From positions 1 to 64,000 of the forward strand of contig DATDPU010000138.1 in assembly GCA_035292585.1 (NCBI GenBank): a DNA stretch of 64,000 nt. Reading direction: 5' to 3'. Below the pieces are notes generated by a model, which made no database searches, was not told the origin of the DNA, and saw nothing but the letters and a program-made list of their open reading frames with translations. A program made the position numbers and the translations under genes. Shown piece after piece: positions 7,918 to 16,156 of the stretch (positions are counted from its first letter, which is position 1; every line of letters begins with the position of its first letter). This DNA comes from DASSFZ01 sp035292585 (lineage in GTDB: Bacteria > Chloroflexota > Anaerolineae > Fen-1058).

Positions 7918-7992
7918 AGTTACAGGCGGGTGGGACGATGCTCAAGAAGATTAGTTTCGGTGTGCTGGCCGTCTAACAGGAGAATCAGTAGT

Positions 7993-8090
7993 TCACGAAA
8001 CGTCCCGTAGCCTAGGGCCTTGTGCCCGTTTTTGCCGCCCACAACCCCACCAGGGGGCGCAAGCAGGGGGCTAAACTACGGATTTCGTGA
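7993..8090. repeat. Palindromic element with shared core, tcacgaaa ends
   Basis: The outer inverted repeat is tcacgaaa...tttcgtga. The inner core starts cgtagcctagggccttgtgcccg and ends cagggggctaaactacg. That core is the same (in inverse orientation) as the core of MITE-1, but the outer ends are different. It fills most of the 158-bp gap between the radical SAM B1 gene and the retropepsin-like gene. Confidence 0.7.
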
Positions 8091-8435
8091 TGTACTGAGA
8101 ATGAGTCGATTGAGTACATTACGGCCCAGTATGATTTCGTCGCCGTGGTCGTCGCCTACGACAATCATGCCAGGGAGCAATGTTGAATCGACCTGAATAT
8201 CGACTTCATAGAGATGGACTTCACGGGTTTCTCCCAGGACGCCGTGAAGGATCGCATCGCCCAGACCAATCGCTTCGATGCTTTCGAGGTGGCGGATGGG
8301 AATGAGCGTCCCATCCGAGCCGGTATCCACGATAGCCGGGAGAGGCCCGACCTGAGATGGCTCACCCGCAACAGCCAAGCGGACGTTCAGAACCGGGGCG
8401 GGAGGCGTGTAGCTGGAGTCGTAAGGGGTACTCAT
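8076..8435 (-). CDS. Retropepsin-like aspartyl protease (clan AA)
   Basis: The 119-residue product contains IVDTGSDGTLIP near residue 36, the single Asp-Thr-Gly active-site loop of retropepsin-like aspartyl proteases, followed by a GVLGE turn and a C-terminal hydrophobic ILGRNVLNRL typical of the fold. One motif per chain means it would act as a dimer. The start ATG overlaps the stop of the DUF5678 gene (ATGA, 8432-8435), so the two are coupled. Its 3' end overlaps the palindromic element by 15 bases. The cellular target is unknown. Confidence 0.75.
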   Translation of the reverse strand: MSTPYDSSYTPPAPVLNVRLAVAGEPSQVGPLPAIVDTGSDGTLIPIRHLESIEAIGLGDAILHGVLGETREVHLYEVDIQVDSTLLPGMIVVGDDHGDEIILGRNVLNRLILSTSRNP

Positions 8436-8791
8436 GAGCGTGGCAGGCGCGTGCTGACGATGCGCAGTGTTCGGCGACCCTCGGCCGGTGCGATCAACAC
8501 AGCAACCTTGCCGTAACTGGCCCTGATTCGCTTGCGCAGCGTTTCTTCATCGCGGTCATGATCGACGACTTGTTGGTTGTGGACTGCGACATACTCGCCG
8601 GTATAGCGCGCGCGGGTTTCAGATGGAACGCTTCGCCACCATTCGGACTCAGTGCTAATCTTTTCTCGCTGGGATTGAAAGCGATATTGTCGCAGAGCAG
8701 CTTCGATCAGTTTTTCAACTTCGACTCCCTGGGCTTCTGCTTCCTGGCGGATTTGCGAAGCCAGCGGTTCGCTCAATATGATTTCGCTCAT
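8432..8791 (-). CDS. DUF5678-type small protein
   Basis: The 119-residue protein has an N-terminal helical segment (SEIILSEPLASQIRQEAEAQGVEVEKLI) that looks like an antitoxin-type ribbon-helix-helix, then a DUF5678-like stretch with YTGEYVAVHNQQVVDHD and a C-terminal VAVLIAP strand. DUF5678 proteins commonly precede small aspartyl proteases in cyanobacteria and Chloroflexota (from memory), as here. This two-gene unit lies on the opposite strand inside the radical SAM cluster, so it may be a later insertion. Role unknown. Confidence 0.65.
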   Translation of the reverse strand: MSEIILSEPLASQIRQEAEAQGVEVEKLIEAALRQYRFQSQREKISTESEWWRSVPSETRARYTGEYVAVHNQQVVDHDRDEETLRKRIRASYGKVAVLIAPAEGRRTLRIVSTRLPRS

Positions 8792-8871
8792 CGGCGTGCC
8801 TTTCAGTAGCGGCTTTGATTCTTACTGAATTCTAGCACATCCCAAGCGCAGTGTGAAACGGTTGAATCGAT

Positions 8872-10263
8872 ATGGATATTCTGCTCACGCACGGGTACTT
8901 CTTGTACGAAGACCCGCACGAATTGAAAGTGATGAAGCCTTACCCGCCATTGGGTATTCTCTACAACTCCGCGTATCTCAAACGCGCGGGTTATCACGTG
9001 GGCGTATTCGACACGACCTTCAGCCGCATGACTGAGTTCGAGGCTTATCTTGAACGCGAGCGACCGCCGGTCGTCGGCATTTACACCAACCTGATGACCA
9101 AGTTCAACGTGCTGAAGATGATCGGGGCGTGCAAACGCAGCGGCGCGAGCGTGATCCTCGGCGGGCCTGAACCGGCCAACTATGCGGCAGAGTATCTTGA
9201 GCGGGGCGCGGATGTCATCGTTGTCGGCGAGGGCGAAGCGACGCTCGAAGAGCTGTTGCCGCGCCTGGCGAAAGATGGCCCGCACAAACTGGATGGCATC
9301 CTGGGCATTGTCTATCGTCGCGAGGATGGATCGATTGACCGGGCGCTGCCTCGACCACAAATCGCTAATCTCGATTCCCTGCCCGATCCCGATCGCGAGG
9401 CGATCGACATCGATCGCTACGTCCAAACCTGGCGCACGCATCACGGCCTGGGATCGGCTTCGCTGATTTGCGCGCGCGGCTGCCCGTATCACTGCGAGTG
9501 GTGCAGCCACGCGGTGTACGGGCACACGCATCGCCGCCGTTCGCCGCAGCGCGCGGCGGATGAGGTCGAGTTCCTGTTGGCGCGTTACAAGCCCGACCAG
9601 CTGTGGTACGCCGACGACGTGTTCACCATCAAGCACTCGTGGTTCTTCGCGTATGCCGATGAGTTGAAGCGGCGCGGCATTCGCATCCCGTTCGAATGCA
9701 TCTCGCGCGCGGATCGGCTGAATGAACAGGTGATCGATCGGCTGGCCGAGCTGGGTTGTTATCGGCTGTGGATCGGTTCCGAGTCGGGATCGCAAAACGT
9801 GCTCGACGAGATGCGGCGCGAGGTCAAAGTCGAGCAGGTACAGGCGATGACGCACGCGCTCAAACGGCGCGGCATCCAGACCGGCATGTTCATCATGCTG
9901 GGTTACGAGGGCGAGGAAGTGATCGATCTGGCGGCCACGGTCGATCATCTCAAGAAGTCCACGCCCGACCTGTTCCTCACCACCGTGGCCTATCCGATTA
10001 AAGGCACCGCTTACTATCAAAAAGTCGAAGAGCGCGTGTTGGCCCACGCCGACTGGGATCGGCGCACGGATCGGCAGCTGACGGTGACAGGCCGCCATTC
10101 GATGCGTTTCTACTCGTACGCCACGCGCTGGATGGTCAACTCGGTGGCGCTGCACCGCGAGCGCAACAACGGCGCGAATGTCGCCCGACTGGCGAAGGCG
10201 GCGGCGAACGTCGCGCTTGGCCGGTTGGGGATGATGTTGACGGCGAGTGAACGTGAAGCGTGA
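8872..10263 (+). CDS. B12-binding-type radical SAM protein A2
   Basis: The 463-residue protein parallels A1: N-terminal MKPYPPLGILYNSAYL, GGPEPANYAAEYL and GEGEATLEEL, then CPYHCEWC near residue 205, WYADDVFTIKHSWF, GSESGSQ and LGYEGEE. Unlike A1 and B1, its linker has no repeat insertion. Its TGA overlaps the next gene's ATG (10261-10265), giving tight coupling to a methyltransferase. Function: probable B12-dependent radical methylation or rearrangement of an unknown substrate. Confidence 0.87.
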   Translation: MDILLTHGYFLYEDPHELKVMKPYPPLGILYNSAYLKRAGYHVGVFDTTFSRMTEFEAYLERERPPVVGIYTNLMTKFNVLKMIGACKRSGASVILGGPEPANYAAEYLERGADVIVVGEGEATLEELLPRLAKDGPHKLDGILGIVYRREDGSIDRALPRPQIANLDSLPDPDREAIDIDRYVQTWRTHHGLGSASLICARGCPYHCEWCSHAVYGHTHRRRSPQRAADEVEFLLARYKPDQLWYADDVFTIKHSWFFAYADELKRRGIRIPFECISRADRLNEQVIDRLAELGCYRLWIGSESGSQNVLDEMRREVKVEQVQAMTHALKRRGIQTGMFIMLGYEGEEVIDLAATVDHLKKSTPDLFLTTVAYPIKGTAYYQKVEERVLAHADWDRRTDRQLTVTGRHSMRFYSYATRWMVNSVALHRERNNGANVARLAKAAANVALGRLGMMLTASEREA

Positions 10264-11126
10264 TGCGTGATAAGCCCTCTGCCCTAAGCGATACGCGATA
10301 CGCGATACGCGATCTGCCTTTCGATCGCGTCGCCGCCGATTACGATCGGGCGTTCACCGATACCCGACTGGCGCGTGTGTTGCGTGAGATCGTCTGGTCG
10401 CGGCTGGCAGAGCACTTCCGACCGGGGATGCGCGTACTGGAGATCGGCTGCGGCACGGGAGAAGATGCGGCTTGGCTGGCGCAGCGCGGCGTGCACGTGC
10501 TCGCGACGGACGTTTCGCCTGCTATGCTGGAAGTGACCTGCGCGAAAGCCCAGCGCGCAGGTGTGACGGATCGAGTTGAGACTTTCGTGTTGGATGCTGC
10601 GTCACCGGACCTCACCCCCTCCCCCTCTCCCTTTCTTGCAGAAAGGGAGAGGGGGAGGGTTGACGCGGCCTTCTCCAACTTTGGCGCGCTGAATTGCGTG
10701 CGCGATTTGCAACCGATTGCCGATGCGCTGGCCGAGTGGGTGCAGCCCGGCGGCCAGCTCGTGTTGGTGTTGATCAATCGCTGGTGCGCCTGGGAGCTGC
10801 TATGGCACCTGCTCCACTTTCAGCCGCGCGTCGCGTTCCGCCGATTGCGGCGTGAAGGCGTCGATGCGAGGCTAGGGGAAGGCGTGGTTCATACCTGGTA
10901 TCCATCGATCGCATCGGTACAGCGCACGTTCGCGCCTGCCTTCGATCTGCGGCGCGCGATCGGTCTCGGCGTCTTTCTGCCGCCGTCGTATCTGGAGCCG
11001 GTCGTCGCCCAACGCCCGCGCCTGTTCCAGCTGCTCGCCCGACTTGAACACGCGCTGAGTAAAATATTTCCATTCAGCCGCATTGCCGATCACATCCTCC
11101 TTGAATTTGAGCGCGCTTCGCCATGA
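10263..11126 (+). CDS. Class I SAM methyltransferase
   Basis: The 287-residue product has motif I VLEIGCGTGEDA near residue 60, ATDVSPAMLEV for the acidic post-I loop, and AAFSNFGALNCV for the later strand. The N-terminus includes a heptad array (10286-10313), and a perfect 19-bp-armed palindrome lies in frame at 10617-10659. The gene starts in the TGATG overlap with radical SAM A2 and ends in an ATGA overlap with the next methyltransferase, so it is in mid-operon. The C-terminal third has hydrophobic and aromatic segments. Substrate unknown. Confidence 0.8.
   Translation: MRDKPSALSDTRYAIRDLPFDRVAADYDRAFTDTRLARVLREIVWSRLAEHFRPGMRVLEIGCGTGEDAAWLAQRGVHVLATDVSPAMLEVTCAKAQRAGVTDRVETFVLDAASPDLTPSPSPFLAERERGRVDAAFSNFGALNCVRDLQPIADALAEWVQPGGQLVLVLINRWCAWELLWHLLHFQPRVAFRRLRREGVDARLGEGVVHTWYPSIASVQRTFAPAFDLRRAIGLGVFLPPSYLEPVVAQRPRLFQLLARLEHALSKIFPFSRIADHILLEFERASP
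10286..10313. repeat. In-frame heptad array (acgcgat)
   Basis: Units aagcgat, acgcgat, acgcgat, acgcgat run in tandem within the first 20 codons of the methyltransferase gene and encode SDTRYAIRD. Confidence 0.85.
10617..10659. repeat. In-frame perfect palindrome, 19-bp arms
   Basis: Left arm 10617-10635 (ccctccccctctccctttc), 5-base loop, exact complementary right arm 10641-10659. It encodes TPSPSPFLAERERGR inside the methyltransferase fold, between the post-I region and AAFSN. A shorter relative with accccctctc/gagagggggt arms is intergenic at 52790-52818. Confidence 0.9.
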
Positions 11127-11848
11127 GCGATATGCCGCACGTCCTCCGCCATACGCGATACACCCTTCGCCACCCGTTCCGAACGGTGTGGCGCGCGTTG
11201 ATGCCCTGGTACATTCGCTTGTTTCGTCCCGGACGTTACAACGCGCTCGTCGTCGAGCGGCTGGCTGGGATGACGCTGATCGTGCTGCCGAACGTTTTCA
11301 ACGGCGTGCTGTTGCGCAGCGGGAAGTTCCTGGCGCAGACGCTGGACGAGCGGCTGATCCCGCGCAACAGCCGGGTGCTGGAGGTCGGGTCGGGTTCCGG
11401 GCTGAATGCGATCCGCGCGGCTCAGCTCGGCGCGCACGTCGTCGCCGTAGACATCAATCCCGACGCTGTCCGCTGCACCCAAATCAACGTGTTGTTGAAC
11501 CGCGTTGAGGATCGCGTTCAGGCGCAGCAGGGCGATCTATTCGCGCCGGTTCGCGACGAGCAGTTCGACAGCATCTTGTTCAACCCGCCGTATTTTCACG
11601 GCGCGCCGCGCGGTTCGCTCGATCAGGCGTGGCGCGGCGAAGGCGTGTTCGAGCGGTTTCTAGCGGGTCTCGACGACATGCTTGCGCCGCAGGGTTATGC
11701 CCTGGTCGTGCTATCGAGCGACGGCGATTTATTGCCGGCGTTAGAGGCCGTCTCGCGGCAGGGCTGGCACGTCAGCGTCAGCGCTTCACGGGATTTGATC
11801 AACGAGGTGTTTACCCTTTATCGGATCGAGCGCGAAGTGACGCGGTAA
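11123..11848 (+). CDS. Class I methyltransferase with NPPY motif
   Basis: The 241-residue product has motif I VLEVGSGSGLNAIRAA, AVDINPDAV, and the catalytic-type ILFNPPYFHG motif near residue 153, as in HemK/PrmC- and RsmC-like N-methyltransferases. The first 60 residues are arginine-rich with a hydrophobic segment. It overlaps the upstream methyltransferase by four bases (ATGA). In this context the target may be an amino group on an envelope precursor rather than a ribosomal or release-factor protein; that is inference. Confidence 0.78.
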   Translation: MSDMPHVLRHTRYTLRHPFRTVWRALMPWYIRLFRPGRYNALVVERLAGMTLIVLPNVFNGVLLRSGKFLAQTLDERLIPRNSRVLEVGSGSGLNAIRAAQLGAHVVAVDINPDAVRCTQINVLLNRVEDRVQAQQGDLFAPVRDEQFDSILFNPPYFHGAPRGSLDQAWRGEGVFERFLAGLDDMLAPQGYALVVLSSDGDLLPALEAVSRQGWHVSVSASRDLINEVFTLYRIEREVTR

Positions 11849-11914
11849 ATTCATCCACTTGCGGTGAAATCCCGCTTTCAACCTAAAGGCAATCTGAGCG
11901 AAAGTGGTAAAGCA

Positions 11915-13393
11915 ATGAAGCCAAGTATCATCCTGTATAACCCCAAAAGCAACGCCTCGGGCAAGCGCATCTTGCCGATGTCGCTGTTGGCGCTGGGCGC
12001 GGTGTTGGAAGGCAAGCACGCCTACGCCATCGTCGATGGGAATTGCGAACGCGATCCGCTGAACGCTCTGCGCGAGCGTGTGCAAGCGGGCGCGAACGTG
12101 CTCGCCCTCACGGTGATGCCGGGGCCGCAGCTCGCGCAGGCCGTGCCGTTGTGCCGCGCGCTCAAGCACGAGTTCCCGCAGCTCAGCCTCGTGTGGGGCG
12201 GCTACTTCCCCACGCAACACGCGGACGTGATCCTGAAATCGCCGTTCGTCGATTTCGTCGTGCGCGGGCATGGCGAGCTGGTTTTTCTGGAGTTGCTCGA
12301 TGCGCTGGCGCGTGACGAAGATTATCGCGCCATTCAGGGTCTGGCGTATCGCGACGCTGCTGGCCGCCCAATCCTCAACCCGACTGCCCCGCTGCCCCAT
12401 CCCGAGCAGTTGCCGGTGTTTCCCTATCGGCGCATCGAGATGACGCAATACCTGCGCCGCACCTTCATGGGTTCGCGCACGCTGCCGCATCATTCCAGCT
12501 ACGGCTGCCCGTTCTTCTGCAATTTCTGCGCGGTCGTGAACATGGTGAACGGGCGCTGGCTGCCGCAATCGGCGGCGCGCGTCGAGGAAGTGGCGCGGCT
12601 GTACGTGGAACGCTGGGGCGTCAACGCGATCGAGTTCTACGACAACAATTTCTTCACGCACGAGGCGCGCACCGCCGAGGTCGCCGAGCGCCTGCTGCCG
12701 CTCCAGCTGGCCTGGTGGGGCGAGTCCCGCATCGACACGCTGCTGAAGTATTCCGAGCGCACCTGGCGCTTGATGCGCGACAGCGGCCTCAAGATGGTGT
12801 TCATGGGCGCCGAGTCCGGCTCGCTGGAAACGCTCAAGCGCATGGACAAAGGCGGCACGATGTCGCCGGACAAGACGCTGGCGATGGCCGCCAAGATGAA
12901 AGCGTACGACATCGTCCCCGAGTTCTCATTCGTGATGGGCAACCCGCCCGATCCCGAAAGTGACGTGCGCCAGACGATCGAGTTCATCCGGCAGGTGAAA
13001 CGCGTGAATCCGCGCAGCGAGATCATCATGTACAACTACACGCCCGTCCCGCTCAGCGGCGATTTGTACGATGCGGCTCAGGCCGACGGCTTCCGCTTCC
13101 CCGCAACGCTCGACGAGTGGGTGAGCAAAGACTGGCTGGAATTTTCGCAGCGCCACAGCTCACACATGCCCTGGTTGCGCGAGCGCCTGCGCCAGAACAT
13201 TCGCGACTTCGAGCGCGTCCTGAATGCCTACTACCCTACCTCGACCGATGTGCGGTTGACCGGCGCGTGGCGCGCGCTATTGCGTGGGATGAGCGCCTGG
13301 CGCTATCATGGGCGCGTCTACGGTTTCCCCTTCGAGCTGCGCATGCTACAGCGGTTGATGCAATATCAACGCCCCGATACGAGCGGTTTCTGA
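11915..13393 (+). CDS. B12-binding-type radical SAM protein B2
   Basis: The 492-residue product (ATG 11915, aligned with B1; a GTG at 11864 is in frame) begins MKPSIILYNPKSNASGK. It has VWGGYFPTQHADV and GHGELVF in the B12-type domain, CPFFCNFCAVVN near residue 200, GAESGSLETL and FVMGNPPDPE. It pairs with B1 by sequence. The linker reads RPILNPTAPLPHPEQLPVFP with no repeat. It is followed 16 bases later by a methyltransferase. Confidence 0.87.
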   Translation: MKPSIILYNPKSNASGKRILPMSLLALGAVLEGKHAYAIVDGNCERDPLNALRERVQAGANVLALTVMPGPQLAQAVPLCRALKHEFPQLSLVWGGYFPTQHADVILKSPFVDFVVRGHGELVFLELLDALARDEDYRAIQGLAYRDAAGRPILNPTAPLPHPEQLPVFPYRRIEMTQYLRRTFMGSRTLPHHSSYGCPFFCNFCAVVNMVNGRWLPQSAARVEEVARLYVERWGVNAIEFYDNNFFTHEARTAEVAERLLPLQLAWWGESRIDTLLKYSERTWRLMRDSGLKMVFMGAESGSLETLKRMDKGGTMSPDKTLAMAAKMKAYDIVPEFSFVMGNPPDPESDVRQTIEFIRQVKRVNPRSEIIMYNYTPVPLSGDLYDAAQADGFRFPATLDEWVSKDWLEFSQRHSSHMPWLRERLRQNIRDFERVLNAYYPTSTDVRLTGAWRALLRGMSAWRYHGRVYGFPFELRMLQRLMQYQRPDTSGF

Positions 13394-13409
13394 TCGGCGC
13401 CGGTGATCC

Positions 13410-14189
13410 GTGGCACGCATGATCGGCTACCTTGACCTGGAAGCTTATCTGGGCAGCGAGTTCATCCATCCCGGCGCGTACGAGACGACCGAGGTGTTGT
13501 TGCACTGGCTGGCCCTACAGCCTGGCGAGTTGGCTCTCGACCTGGGGTGTGGCACAGGCGGGACGGCAGTGCTGGCCGCGGGCAGGACCATAGGCCGGGT
13601 GATCGCGCTGGACCGTTCGCCGGCAATGCTGGCTGCGGCGCAGGCGCGGCTGCGCGGGGCGGCGTTGTCCGGTCGGGTTCACGTGATGCAGTCGGACGCG
13701 AACGGCGCACTGCCATTTCGCGCGGCGACGTTCGGCGCCGTGTACGCCGAGTCGGTCGTTGCGCTGACTGAGGTGGAGTCTGTTGTCGGCGAAGGCGCGC
13801 GGATTCTTCGACCCGGCGGGCGGCTGGCGCTGACCGAGCGGATCTGGAAGCCGGGCGTCACGCAGTCGATCGTCGATGAAGTGAATCGAAGGTCGCAACG
13901 GATATTCGGCATCCCGGCTGCGACGCGCCGGCCGCTTGATCGCGACGACTGGTTAAGGCTTTTGCACCAGGCGGGGCTGGTGGATGTGCAGGCATTTGCG
14001 GTGGACACCTTGTTGCCGGTTCAGCGTTCCGCGCCGGGCCAGCGACAGCGCATCGTGCGCTGGAAAAAATATCTGTCCCGGCCGCCGATGATCTATCATG
14101 CTTTGCGCTTCAAAACGCTGACGCGCCGGTATGCGGCCCTGTTTGACCACTTGGAGAGTTGTCTGTTCCTCGCGCGAAAACCCGAATGA
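13410..14189 (+). CDS. UbiE-like SAM methyltransferase
   Basis: The 259-residue protein has LALDLGCGTGGTAVLAA near residue 45, ALDRSPAMLAAAQARL and, at the motif III region, ILRPGGRLALTE, all typical of the UbiE/COQ5-type fold used on small molecules and lipids. Start is GTG 13410 or ATG 13419; I cannot separate them. Its stop overlaps the next gene's ATG at 14186, linking the radical SAM/methyltransferase block to the membrane glycosyltransferase block. No repeat insertion is present. Confidence 0.8.
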   Translation: MARMIGYLDLEAYLGSEFIHPGAYETTEVLLHWLALQPGELALDLGCGTGGTAVLAAGRTIGRVIALDRSPAMLAAAQARLRGAALSGRVHVMQSDANGALPFRAATFGAVYAESVVALTEVESVVGEGARILRPGGRLALTERIWKPGVTQSIVDEVNRRSQRIFGIPAATRRPLDRDDWLRLLHQAGLVDVQAFAVDTLLPVQRSAPGQRQRIVRWKKYLSRPPMIYHALRFKTLTRRYAALFDHLESCLFLARKPE

Positions 14190-16084
14190 GATGGGCCGGC
14201 CCCCACCACTTTTTGCTGCTGCTGCTGGCGCTTCACGCGGCCGGCATCCTCTATTACTTTCCACCCGATGAAGTCTTCGGCAACCCACCCATCGCCCGCA
14301 CTGATTACGCCACGCACTTTTACCAGGCCGCAACTGTCACGCGCTTCTTGCGCGAAACCGGGCATGCCTGGGGGTACGATCCCTACCTGTTGGCCGGGTA
14401 CCCGCTGGGCAGCGTATTTGAACTAAACAATGCCGGCCTGGCCGCCGGAACATGGTTACTCTCGTTTGTGGTCGAGGTTCCGATGGCCTATAACCTGGTG
14501 ATCCTGGCGCTCTTCGCTGCGATACCCTTGGTCGTGTGTGCGGCCGGATGGCTCGTTGGCCTGTCGCGCGGAGCGCGCTCGCTGGCCGTCTTGTTGGCGC
14601 TCGGGCTGTGGTACACCGATCCGGCGTTGCGCCTGGCCTGGTCGGGCGGCACATTCGCCTTCGCCGTCGCCAGCGTCTTTGCACTTTTAACACTGGCGGC
14701 CTTTGTCCGCTATCTCGATTCGCCGATCCGGCGCAACTGGGTTGTTCTGGCGCTGACAGCTCCGCTGACCATCTTAGTCGCGCCGCAGATCGTCGTCGTG
14801 CTGATCGCGCCAGTGCTCGTCGCGCTGCTTAAGGTTGTGCGGCGCATCTCGGCGCGACCAATCCTGGGGCTGCTCGCCGTCGCCGGAATCGTCGCGCTGG
14901 TCAACGCTTTCTGGATCGAGCCGTTCCTGCGCTTCGCCGACATCAAAACGAGTTCCGATCAGTTCCTGCAAGCCGGCTTCTCGAACTTGTTCGGAGACGT
15001 GATCGGCGCCGGCCGGATCGATGGAGGGCCGCCGTGCCGCTGCGGCTTGCGCTGGCTGACGCTCGGGTTCGCCGCGTGGCTCTGGCGGCGCCGCGAGGGG
15101 GATTCTCACCCCTTTCGAGGGATACCAGCCGGGTCGCCCTTGCAGAGTCGTGCCAGCCACGCGCCGATCTTCTTTGCTGGCGCGATAGCCGCACTCGCTC
15201 TTGCCTATCTCGGCAGTTACTGGCAGCCGCTCGCCGATCTTCAACCCTACCGCTTTGTGATCCCGGCCAGCCTGCTGGCTGTTTTGTCGGCAGCCGATGC
15301 CGCTGTTCGAGCGGCGACAGCTCCACCGCGACTGCGCGGAATGACACTCGGTGTCGCCGTAGTCGTCATCTTTCTGCTTGCTCGCACAGTCGAGGGCGCG
15401 TGGTATTTTCGGCCGCATCTCTCCCGCTTGGGACAACCGATCCTGCCGGATGATGATCGATTGGGCGGGCTGCCCGCTTCGCATAAAACGCTGCTGAGCT
15501 GGATCGAGACTCACACGACTCACAACGGGCGGCTACTGATTAACGATTGGCGCGCAGGCACAGTCGTCCCCTACTACACCGGGCGCGAGGTGATCGGCGG
15601 GCCGTTCCTGTGGACGTGGATTCAACACGGCCACGCCAACGCCGGCATCTGGGATGCGTTTGGACGCGATCTGGAGGATTACACTGAGGCTGAGCTGCGC
15701 CAGGCGCTTCAAACCTATAATGTGCAGTGGGTAGTTACTTACCTCGATTTCGATCGGTCATTTTATACGCTGGATAACGTGGCGCGGCGCTGGCCGGACC
15801 TGTTGCAGCCCGTGGATGAAGTTGCGGGCTTTCGGATCTATCGTACGTCATGGACGGCGGATAGCTTCTTAGTCGGGAGTGGACAGGCCACGGCTACCTA
15901 CAACTCGATCCGCGTACACGCGGCTAGTCCTGACGGCGTGGTGCTCAAATACCACTGGCTGCCGACGCTGCGCAGCGATCCACCGCTGCCGCTGGACGCC
16001 TATCCGGCGCCGGGCGATTCGGTCGGCTTTATTCAGGTGGACAATGGCCCGACGCGCGATTTCACGATCTACAATGGCTACTGA
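14186..16084 (+). CDS. Polytopic GT-C-like membrane protein (PTPS-related/YfhO type)
   Basis: The 632-residue protein has about 10-12 hydrophobic helices and an N-terminal loop with TDYATHFYQAATVTRFLRE and WGYDPYLLAGYP, resembling the D..H loop of PTPS-related and YfhO-like GT-C proteins. A C-terminal extracytoplasmic domain of about 200 residues follows (NDWRAGTVVPYYTGREV). Probable lipid-linked sugar transferase or accessory. An in-frame segment at about 15093-15150 (EGDSHPFRGIPAG) looks repeat-like. The ATG overlaps the stop of the preceding gene. Confidence 0.65.
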   Translation: MRWAGPHHFLLLLLALHAAGILYYFPPDEVFGNPPIARTDYATHFYQAATVTRFLRETGHAWGYDPYLLAGYPLGSVFELNNAGLAAGTWLLSFVVEVPMAYNLVILALFAAIPLVVCAAGWLVGLSRGARSLAVLLALGLWYTDPALRLAWSGGTFAFAVASVFALLTLAAFVRYLDSPIRRNWVVLALTAPLTILVAPQIVVVLIAPVLVALLKVVRRISARPILGLLAVAGIVALVNAFWIEPFLRFADIKTSSDQFLQAGFSNLFGDVIGAGRIDGGPPCRCGLRWLTLGFAAWLWRRREGDSHPFRGIPAGSPLQSRASHAPIFFAGAIAALALAYLGSYWQPLADLQPYRFVIPASLLAVLSAADAAVRAATAPPRLRGMTLGVAVVVIFLLARTVEGAWYFRPHLSRLGQPILPDDDRLGGLPASHKTLLSWIETHTTHNGRLLINDWRAGTVVPYYTGREVIGGPFLWTWIQHGHANAGIWDAFGRDLEDYTEAELRQALQTYNVQWVVTYLDFDRSFYTLDNVARRWPDLLQPVDEVAGFRIYRTSWTADSFLVGSGQATATYNSIRVHAASPDGVVLKYHWLPTLRSDPPLPLDAYPAPGDSVGFIQVDNGPTRDFTIYNGY

Positions 16085-16156
16085 TTGGGGAATGACCGGC
16101 GCCGGCCGCCTCACTTATTCCATGCGCACCTAGCTCACTCTGCTCACCCGACTCCC

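Noticed and set aside
7938..7976. 12-codon frame beginning MLKKISFGVLAV
   Set aside because: It looks like the start of a gene but stops at once; too short to call and no downstream continuation in another frame.
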